From contig JBKPSJ010000365.1 in the NCBI GenBank assembly GCA_046765875.1, forward strand, positions 1 through 11,214: a stretch of 11,214 nucleotides of DNA, given 5' to 3'. The translations under genes were made by a program, and so were the position numbers. The notes under the pieces are model-generated. The model was not told where the DNA came from. It ran no database searches and was given only the letters and a program-made list of their open reading frames with translations. Position 1 is the stretch's first letter, and every line of letters begins with the position of its first letter. Source of the DNA: DASRHY01 sp046765875. GTDB lineage: Bacteria > Actinomycetota > Actinomycetes > Propionibacteriales > Kribbellaceae. Of the stretch, positions 5,972 through 11,214 are shown piece by piece.

Positions 5972-7168
5972 TCATGTCCGGGCCTTGATAGGGATCGTGG
6001 CGGTCACCCGGAACCCGTTGCCCGCCGGCCCGGCTTCGAGCCGCCCTCCGTACATGCGGGCGCGGGCCTGCATACCCTCGATCCCGCGGCCGGAACCGCG
6101 ATCGGACTCGGTGTGGGCCGGGTCCGAGGGCCCGTCGTCGACGACCGACACGAACACCGCCGTCGGGTCCACGTGTACGTCGGCCTCCACGGTGCACGGG
6201 CCGGCGTGCCGCAGCGCGTTGGTCATCGCTTCCTGCAGGATTCGGTACGCCGCGAGGTCGACACCGTCCGGGACGGTGACATCGGTGCCGTCGACATGCA
6301 GTACGACGTCTAGGCCGGCCTCCCGCATCGCCTCTGCCAGCCGGCCTGCGTCGCGAAGCCCCGGTGTCGGAAGGCGCGTTGCGGCTGGATCGTTGTCAGC
6401 ATCGTCCGCATGCAGGACGTCGAGCAGTTGGCGCAACTCGGCGAGGGCAGCTCGCCCGGTACTTTGCACTGCCTGGAGCGCCTGCCGGCTGCGCTCGAGG
6501 TCGGGCAGCAGGGCCTCGGCCGCCTCGGCCTGTACGACGATGACGCTCATGCTGTGCGCCAGAACGTCATGCAGATCGCGTGCGATCCTGTCGCGTTCGG
6601 CCGCTGCCACCGCGGCGGCCTCGGCCTGTCTCGCCGCGCGCAGCTCCTCTGACTGGGCGGCGAGCTCGTCGACCAACTGCTGCCGTGACCGCACGCTCCT
6701 GCCCACGACCCACGCACCGAAGCACAGGACGAACACGAAATCGACGTCCTCCAGCGGCCCCTTACCCGACACCAGGTTGGTGATCACGAACGCAGGAACG
6801 AGCCCACCGAGCGCAAGTACGGCCGGCAGCCGGGAGCGGTACGCCGCGACGGTGTAGCAGGCGACCAGCAGGGCCAGCGCACCAAGCCCCTCGCTCGGCC
6901 CCGCCACCGCGGCTTCGACCACGATCACCGCGAGGATCGCGACCAGCGTCGATACCGGGAGGCGGCGACGCACGGCCAGTGGCAGCGTCATCGCGACGTT
7001 GGTAACGACATATACCCGTAGATCACCCGGATCGTGATCACCGGTCAGCGTGGCGACAGCCACGAACGCAGCCGCGACCAGCGCCACCGCCAGGTCGACC
7101 AGATCCGACCGGGTGAGCCGGGAAGCCTTGCCCTGCGGGATCAGCAACCCGCGAGCGGGACGCAGCAT
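5972..7168 (-). CDS. HisKA_3 sensor histidine kinase, partner of the NarL-type regulator
   Basis: 398-residue membrane histidine kinase of the NarX/DesK-like class. The N-terminal half holds about six membrane helices (roughly residues 20-165) with almost no external domain, so it probably senses something in or at the membrane. A coiled-coil linker rich in Ala/Glu leads to the phosphorylated histidine H200 in RDLHDVLAHS. The ATPase domain shows the N box QEAMTNALRHAG, the D-x-G motif VVDDGPSD and the glycine-rich GSGRGIEGMQARARMYGG. It acts by phosphorylating the response regulator encoded one base downstream. The ATG at 7168 is preferred: a TANNNT box (TACGAT, 7180-7175) lies six bases before it, which fits leaderless translation; the in-frame reading up to 7294 adds residues with no family character and no ribosome site. 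Confidence 0.93.
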   Translation of the reverse strand: MLRPARGLLIPQGKASRLTRSDLVDLAVALVAAAFVAVATLTGDHDPGDLRVYVVTNVAMTLPLAVRRRLPVSTLVAILAVIVVEAAVAGPSEGLGALALLVACYTVAAYRSRLPAVLALGGLVPAFVITNLVSGKGPLEDVDFVFVLCFGAWVVGRSVRSRQQLVDELAAQSEELRAARQAEAAAVAAAERDRIARDLHDVLAHSMSVIVVQAEAAEALLPDLERSRQALQAVQSTGRAALAELRQLLDVLHADDADNDPAATRLPTPGLRDAGRLAEAMREAGLDVVLHVDGTDVTVPDGVDLAAYRILQEAMTNALRHAGPCTVEADVHVDPTAVFVSVVDDGPSDPAHTESDRGSGRGIEGMQARARMYGGRLEAGPAGNGFRVTATIPIKART

Positions 7169-7180
7169 CTTTCGATCGTA
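7169..7180 (-). promoter_or_regulatory. Candidate -10 box for a leaderless kinase transcript
   Basis: TACGAT (7180-7175 on the - strand) fits the actinobacterial TANNNT -10 consensus and ends six bases before the kinase ATG, the spacing expected if transcription starts at the A of ATG. No clear -35 box is seen at the expected distance, and no ribosome site is present other than a GAAAG directly touching the ATG. Tentative. Confidence 0.35.
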
Positions 7181-7346
7181 TGTCCCGCGATGCCGCCAAA
7201 GATCCGCGCACACGACGATTTCGACGTCCCGAAGATCAGCGCAGCGACCTACCGACGCGAGCGTCCACACCGACGCGACAACGCCGCCGGCCACCTACCG
7301 TCATCGAAAATCGGCTAAGCCAGCCGTCGCGACACAAGGAGGGGTT

Positions 7347-8222
7347 GTGACCAGTCGGAACCTGATCACCGCGCACAACGCCGCGGGGTGGCTCGCCGGC
7401 GCCGCGGCGGCAACCATGATCGGCCTGGCAGGAAACCATTGGGGAGGCCGTCTGCCTGGCAGCGAGCCGCTGTCGGTGGAGGACGTCATCGACGCCACAG
7501 GAGGGCTTGCCTTCGGGGCATTGGGGTTCGCCCTCCTCAGACGGAAGCGCGCGCCCGGACTCGGGCGACTCCTGGTCGGCCTGGCGGCACTGGCCGGCGC
7601 AGTCTGGCTCACCGGAGGGATCGCCGACCTGCTAGCGGCGGGCGGCAACCCCTCAACCACGGCCCAACTGCTCAACCTGCTGTCCGGCGCATTGTTTGTG
7701 CCGGTGTTCGTCATCATGATCGTCGGGCCGGCCTTACTGATCCCCACCGGGACGCTGCCGTCCCCGCGGTGGCGCCCACTGGTGTGGATAACCACCACGG
7801 CGATCGTCATCAGCGTGCTGGCCATGCTGCTCGCACCCGGGCCGATCGACGAGGACGTTCCCGGCTGGGGCAACAACCCTCTGGGCATCCCCAGCCTCGG
7901 CGACGTGACCGACGCAGTCGCAGCCGCCGCGCTGATCGCGCTGATCGGTTGCGCCCTGGGTGCGGCCGGAGCCGTCGTCGTGCGAATCGTGCACTATCGA
8001 GGTGCGCGGCGACGTCAGGTCCTGTGGTTCATCGCCGGCGCCACACCCATGCTGATCGGCCTGTTCACCGACCCTGGTGGCTCACAGCTCGCCCAGACCC
8101 TCTCAGCCGTCATCATCTTCGGCGCACTGATCGGCGGAATGGGCTGGGGTCTGTTGGGAGGACCAGCCAGGGCGCTCGACCGCGAACAGGCCCCGACGCA
8201 TCCGCAGCCCGTCCCCGACTGA
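7347..8222 (+). CDS. Multi-pass membrane protein resembling a kinase-less sensor domain
   Basis: 291-residue protein with about eight hydrophobic segments and no soluble enzyme domain. The middle and end carry a pattern I associate with the N-terminal membrane region of many actinobacterial histidine kinases: PTGTLPSPRWRPL, APGPIDEDVPGW, NPLGIPSLGDV and a helix followed by RIVHYRGARRRQVLWFIAG, the stretch that usually precedes further helices and the kinase core. Here the chain ends about 60 residues later, with no H box or ATPase domain. GTG 7347 is chosen because AAGGAGGGG lies just upstream (7336-7344). It is divergent from a complete two-component pair, with 178 bases between the starts, so it may be controlled by or feed into that pair. 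Function is unassigned; the sensor-domain likeness is from memory of the family. Confidence 0.78.
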   Translation: MTSRNLITAHNAAGWLAGAAAATMIGLAGNHWGGRLPGSEPLSVEDVIDATGGLAFGALGFALLRRKRAPGLGRLLVGLAALAGAVWLTGGIADLLAAGGNPSTTAQLLNLLSGALFVPVFVIMIVGPALLIPTGTLPSPRWRPLVWITTTAIVISVLAMLLAPGPIDEDVPGWGNNPLGIPSLGDVTDAVAAAALIALIGCALGAAGAVVVRIVHYRGARRRQVLWFIAGATPMLIGLFTDPGGSQLAQTLSAVIIFGALIGGMGWGLLGGPARALDREQAPTHPQPVPD

Positions 8223-8327
8223 CCGTGTATGCCGCTTCAACTCGGGCATGGATCGGCTCCGGATACAGCGAACCGCAGGTCACCCTGATGACGAGTCATC
8301 GCCGTGTTCTGTTCCGCTGCATTGGGG

Positions 8328-9074
8328 TTACGCCGCCGAGGTCAGGACGGCCCAGACAACTTTACCGTCTGCCGTCGGCGCACTACCCCAGCGCCGAGCC
8401 AGCGCATCGACGATCACCAGGCCGTACCCGTGATTTTGGAGTGGCTCCCGACCGGGCGGGATGAGCCGCGGCGGCCGGTCGCTACCGTCGCCAACCGCGA
8501 CGATCAGAGAGCGATCGCGCAGGTGAAGGAGCATCGTCGCGTCGGTGTGGGCGTGTGTGATGGCGTTGTTGACCAACTCCTGAGCCACTGATCGCGTGAC
8601 GGCTTCGAGAGCGCCGACCTCCCACTGCTGGCAGGTCTGATCGACGAACTCGCGGACCGGAGCCAATGTGCGCGCATCACGCCGCACCGTCCGCCGAGCC
8701 TGCAGCCGTGGTGGCAGTCGATGGATCGATGCGACGGCAACATCCATGGTCGGGTAGACCGGCAAGAACCTGGAAATGGCGATGGTGTGCAGACTGCGGC
8801 CTGCGACGGGCGAATCGGACACCAGAACGATAGGTACGTCGGCCCACTCCGCCGAGTGGCGAGCCGCTGCCGCGAACAGACTGAGAGCGGCAGACGTCTG
8901 GACATGCATGAGGTTCAGGTCGACGATCAGCGCCTGCGGCTGCGCTGCAATGCGACTGAGCAGAAATCTCCGCAGCTTTGGCGCGGTACTGATACCCAGA
9001 ACGCCGACGGGCGTCACGATGACAACCTCGTCGGTGACGGCCACACCGATGTGGAGTGCTGGGCCCGCCGTCAT
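8328..9074 (-). CDS. STAS-HATPase fusion, anti-sigma-factor-network protein
   Basis: 248-residue cytoplasmic protein joining two domains usually found on separate partners. The N-terminal STAS domain (about 5-110) has the strand ALIVDLNLMHVQT; the expected D-S-S-G reads Q59-T60-S61-A62, so a serine is kept at the phosphorylation site but the flanking Asp and Gly are not. The C-terminal RsbW-like ATPase domain (about 140-248) shows the N box QELVNNAITHAH with E166 and N169/N170, the motif VGDGSDRPPR (about 194-203) and the glycine motif GYGLVIVDALARRWG (about 216-230). It would be expected to bind or phosphorylate an anti-sigma antagonist or bind a sigma factor. ATG 9074 is preferred; an in-frame GTG at 9170 would add 32 residues with poor codon bias and would run through a candidate promoter. 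The ribosome site (GAGGAG about 12 bases upstream) is distant. It converges with the membrane-protein gene ending at 8222. Confidence 0.85.
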   Translation of the reverse strand: MTAGPALHIGVAVTDEVVIVTPVGVLGISTAPKLRRFLLSRIAAQPQALIVDLNLMHVQTSAALSLFAAAARHSAEWADVPIVLVSDSPVAGRSLHTIAISRFLPVYPTMDVAVASIHRLPPRLQARRTVRRDARTLAPVREFVDQTCQQWEVGALEAVTRSVAQELVNNAITHAHTDATMLLHLRDRSLIVAVGDGSDRPPRLIPPGREPLQNHGYGLVIVDALARRWGSAPTADGKVVWAVLTSAA

Positions 9075-9120
9075 TGATTCTGCCCACTCCTCTGCGTCCG
9101 CCGCCCCCTCACTCCTACCG

Positions 9121-9146
9121 CTACCCAACGTGCCAGCACCCGAACC
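9121..9146 (-). promoter_or_regulatory. Candidate SigB/SigF-type stress promoter
   Basis: On the - strand GGTT (9146-9143), 16 bases, then GGGTAG (9126-9121) fit the actinobacterial SigB-type consensus GNNT-N14-16-GGGTAY at all but the last base. Transcription would begin near 9113, about 40 bases ahead of the preferred ATG at 9074. A stress-sigma promoter in front of a STAS-ATPase regulator is biologically plausible, but the match is short and could be chance. Confidence 0.4.
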
Positions 9147-9416
9147 GTGCGGCTCACTTCGAGTCGACACAAACCGAGATCAGCGAACGGCGGCGGCCTC
9201 GACAGCAGATCCGCCCATGTCGTCCGCTCAGGGAAGGTCTCGGTGATACGCAAGACTGACCCGGTCAGTCAGGAGACCTGGGAGACGCCCGAGAAGATCG
9301 CAACCGCGATGCCGCGTTTCGACGATCGCATGCGAGGGTGGCAAGCGCCGGCGGCCTTTGCCGTGGCCCTCGTGTCCCGAGGAGTGAGCGCTTGCCCAGA
9401 TCCACACCGACGGGGT
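9147..9416. other. Intergenic stretch, no gene seen
   Basis: Together with the neighbouring signals this makes about 390 bases between the peptidase stop and the STAS-ATPase start. Apart from the palindrome at 9254-9270 I see nothing: open frames on both strands lack a start with a ribosome site or any recognisable product. Confidence 0.45.
9254..9270. promoter_or_regulatory. Orphan operator-like palindrome
   Basis: GACTGACC (9254-9261) and GGTCAGTC (9263-9270) are perfect inverted arms around a single base. Size and symmetry resemble the operator of a TetR-type dimeric repressor. No such regulator gene is next to it; the nearest start is the STAS-ATPase gene about 180 bases away on the - strand. 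Function is inferred from symmetry only. Confidence 0.35.
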
Positions 9417-9454
9417 GCCGTCCCCGCCCGGGGGACGGCGCCCGTCGTACGGGC
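9417..9454 (-). terminator. Tandem-hairpin terminator of the peptidase gene
   Basis: Two perfect stems lie back to back just past the peptidase stop codon (9466). ACGGGC/GCCCGT are at 9449-9454 and 9440-9445 with a three-base loop, and GCCGTCCCC/GGGGACGGC at 9417-9425 and 9431-9439 with a five-base loop. There is no T-run after them, the usual form in high-GC actinobacteria. The location immediately after the gene and the G+C-rich nine-pair stem make a termination role likely. Confidence 0.7.
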
Positions 9455-9465
9455 TGGTCAGCCTG

Positions 9466-11139
9466 TCAGCTGGTGACCACGCCCTCGGGAGATGCGACCT
9501 TCGGTCGCGCCACATCCTTCTTGATGTGACCGTCGCCGTTGTTGGTGGAGTTGAACACCTGGGTGTCATAGGCCATGTGCCCGACCATGTTGGCGAAGGT
9601 CTTCGACATCCAGGTCTGCACCTCGGGGTCGTTGTTGCTGAGGTTGTCGCACCAGCGGAAGGGGTTGTCTACGCAGCCCCCGTCGGTGCTGGGCACGTTG
9701 CCCTCGAAGTTGCCCTCAAAGCCGCCGAAGAGGTCGACGTCCGACGCGAGCTTGCAGCAGTCCTGGCCGGTGAGGACACCGCTCGCCGGGATCCCAGCCA
9801 GCTGGAACATGAAGGCATCGGTGCCGTCGGCCGAGAACAGAATGTTGTTCTTCCCGATCGAGTTCAGGTAGTCGATCCCGTAGTCGCGGCCGATCGCCGA
9901 CGGAGCCCAGATGCTCGGCGGCATCGGGGTGCCGGGGTTGCGCCCGAACAAGGTGACCCCGTCCTTCGGGTCGAGGACGCCCGCGACGTAGTTCGGCGTG
10001 GCCGTCACGTCGGCGTCCAGGTCGAACTTGATCTTGGCGAGCTCGGCGGCAGGGAGATGGTTGACGTAGTAGTCAGAGCCGAGCAGGCCGAGTTCCTCGC
10101 CGCCGAACCAGATGAAGCGCAGCTTGTTGCGGGTGTTGGTGTTCTTCAGCTGCTGGGCGATGTCAAGGATCGTCGCGGAGCCCGAGGCGTTGTCGAGCAT
10201 CCCGGCTCCGAAGATGGCGTCCAGGTGGGCGTCGATGACGAGGATGTTGTTCGGGTCGCCGCCCTTGGAGTCGGCGATGACATTCCAGTCGGAACGGTTC
10301 GGGTCGTCGAGGATCTTGACGTCGATGGTCACAACCGGGGCCGAGCCCGGGACGTACTGGCTCAGGAGCTGGGTGCCTACGGCGTAGGACGTGAAGATGA
10401 CGGGGATGTGCTCATTACCCGAGAGGCTCCCGTTGAAAACGCCGGTACGTCCCGGGTTGCCCTCGTTGAAGATAATGGCCGCCGAAGCACCGGCCGCCTC
10501 AGCGTTCGCCACCTTCTGGGCGAAGGTGCACGTGCCCCGTTGTATCAGGGCGATGTTGCCCGACACGAACCCAGCGAAGTCGGAGGTTGAGCAGCCGCTG
10601 GCCGAGCTGGGTGTGGGCGTCGCGGGCACGATGATGCCGCCCGCGGGTTGGACCTTCGCGCTCGGCGAACCGGCGACCCGTGCAGGGTTGAAGTCTGTCC
10701 CGAGCACGAACGAATGCGGCGTCGGCGACTCCTCTCGCAACACCGGGTCCCCGACGAAGCTGCGGTAGTGGAACTTGTACTCCTGCAACGTCACGTCGTA
10801 TCCGGCTGCTTTCATGACGTCGGCCACGTAGTCGGCCGAAGCCTTGTAGCCCGGCTCTCCCGAATTGCGGGACGGGTGGCCGTCGGTGCCCGGATTGGCG
10901 TCCGCGATCTGCTGGAACTTGACCATGTGGGCCCAGAGGTCGTCCTTGTTGACGCAGTCGATGAGTTTCCGCGGGGTGTCGTTGACCCGGTTGGCACATG
11001 CCGTCGGGTTGGCGTCGGCGGTCGGAGCTGTGGGATTAGCGCTCGAAGCGACCGGTGACAGGGCCATGGCCGCCGCCACTGCAGCCGCGGTGGCCATCGC
11101 GAGCTTCCATCCTCGACGTCGTCCGTGTCGTGGGCTCAT
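9466..11139 (-). CDS. Secreted PA-domain M28-family aminopeptidase-like protein
   Basis: 557-residue exported protein of the M28 zinc aminopeptidase family, which releases N-terminal amino acids from peptides outside the cell. It has a signal peptide (residues 1 to about 34: basic PRHGRRRGWK, Ala-rich core, ASSA cleavage region), an N-terminal part with YKASADYVADVMKAAGYDV, and an inserted PA domain (motif GNIALIQRGTCTFAQK from residue 194). The catalytic domain shows DAHLDAI with H305, LDNASG with D316, GGEELGLLGS with E348/E349, and D377 in LDADVT: four of the expected five metal/catalytic sites. The fifth, a His after Asp near GIPASG in typical members, reads T-D441-A442-F, so that ligand seems missing. 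Several cysteines (including a CC pair after GQD) fit disulfides. ATG 11139 is set by a strong AGGAGG eight bases upstream; longer in-frame readings lack one. It ends at a tandem-hairpin terminator and is probably transcribed alone. Confidence 0.88.
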   Translation of the reverse strand: MSPRHGRRRGWKLAMATAAAVAAAMALSPVASSANPTAPTADANPTACANRVNDTPRKLIDCVNKDDLWAHMVKFQQIADANPGTDGHPSRNSGEPGYKASADYVADVMKAAGYDVTLQEYKFHYRSFVGDPVLREESPTPHSFVLGTDFNPARVAGSPSAKVQPAGGIIVPATPTPSSASGCSTSDFAGFVSGNIALIQRGTCTFAQKVANAEAAGASAAIIFNEGNPGRTGVFNGSLSGNEHIPVIFTSYAVGTQLLSQYVPGSAPVVTIDVKILDDPNRSDWNVIADSKGGDPNNILVIDAHLDAIFGAGMLDNASGSATILDIAQQLKNTNTRNKLRFIWFGGEELGLLGSDYYVNHLPAAELAKIKFDLDADVTATPNYVAGVLDPKDGVTLFGRNPGTPMPPSIWAPSAIGRDYGIDYLNSIGKNNILFSADGTDAFMFQLAGIPASGVLTGQDCCKLASDVDLFGGFEGNFEGNVPSTDGGCVDNPFRWCDNLSNNDPEVQTWMSKTFANMVGHMAYDTQVFNSTNNGDGHIKKDVARPKVASPEGVVTS

Positions 11140-11214
11140 CGTGTGTTCCCTCCTAACGGCGGAACCCGCCGGCGTCGTCGTCGACGAGTCTTCCGATGCT
11201 ACTGCCGTCAATCC

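Noticed and set aside
8287..8300. GATGAC/GTCATC inverted repeat between the convergent genes
   Set aside because: The arms are short with a two-base centre and nothing around it suggests an operator or terminator.
9147..9476. 109-residue + strand frame in the intergenic stretch
   Set aside because: It has no ribosome site, runs through the palindrome and the terminator hairpins, and overlaps the end of the peptidase gene.

Overview
The window is high-GC DNA with GTG starts, very strong G/C third-position bias, candidate leaderless starts and an abundance of STAS, two-component and secreted-enzyme genes. This points to a chromosomal segment of a soil-type actinobacterium. Genus cannot be fixed from the sequence alone. 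No RNA genes, insertion sequences, CRISPR arrays or origins are visible.

Left part (1-1306, + strand): a decayed aldo/keto reductase remnant runs in from the left edge and shows two frame changes. It is followed by an intact RibD/DHFR-fold family protein and a small single-domain STAS protein whose phospho-serine position is occupied by His.

Metal-type operon (2576 down to 1284, - strand): three genes that overlap at each junction are read from one MerR-type operator/promoter. They encode a MerR-family regulator with four cysteines, a 95-residue MerT/MerF-like membrane protein with a Cys-Cys pair, and a four-helix membrane protein with a Glu/His-rich external loop. No reductase gene is present. 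The third gene and the overall combination are the least familiar part of the window.

Centre (2616-5114, + strand): after a stretch with no convincing gene lies a broken fragment of a carbohydrate-binding module. It is followed directly by an intact secreted glycoside hydrolase (binding module, fibronectin-III-like domain, TIM-barrel clan GH-A-like catalytic domain) that carries an intact version of the same module.

Signalling block (5272-8222): a NarL-type response regulator and its histidine kinase lie on the - strand. Facing away from them is a multi-pass membrane protein that resembles the sensor half of an actinobacterial histidine kinase but has no kinase half.

Right part (8328-11139, - strand): a STAS-ATPase fusion of the anti-sigma-factor type sits behind a candidate SigB-like promoter. 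Upstream of it are an orphan operator-like palindrome and a double-hairpin terminator. The terminator belongs to a secreted PA-domain M28 aminopeptidase whose last expected zinc-ligand histidine appears to be alanine.
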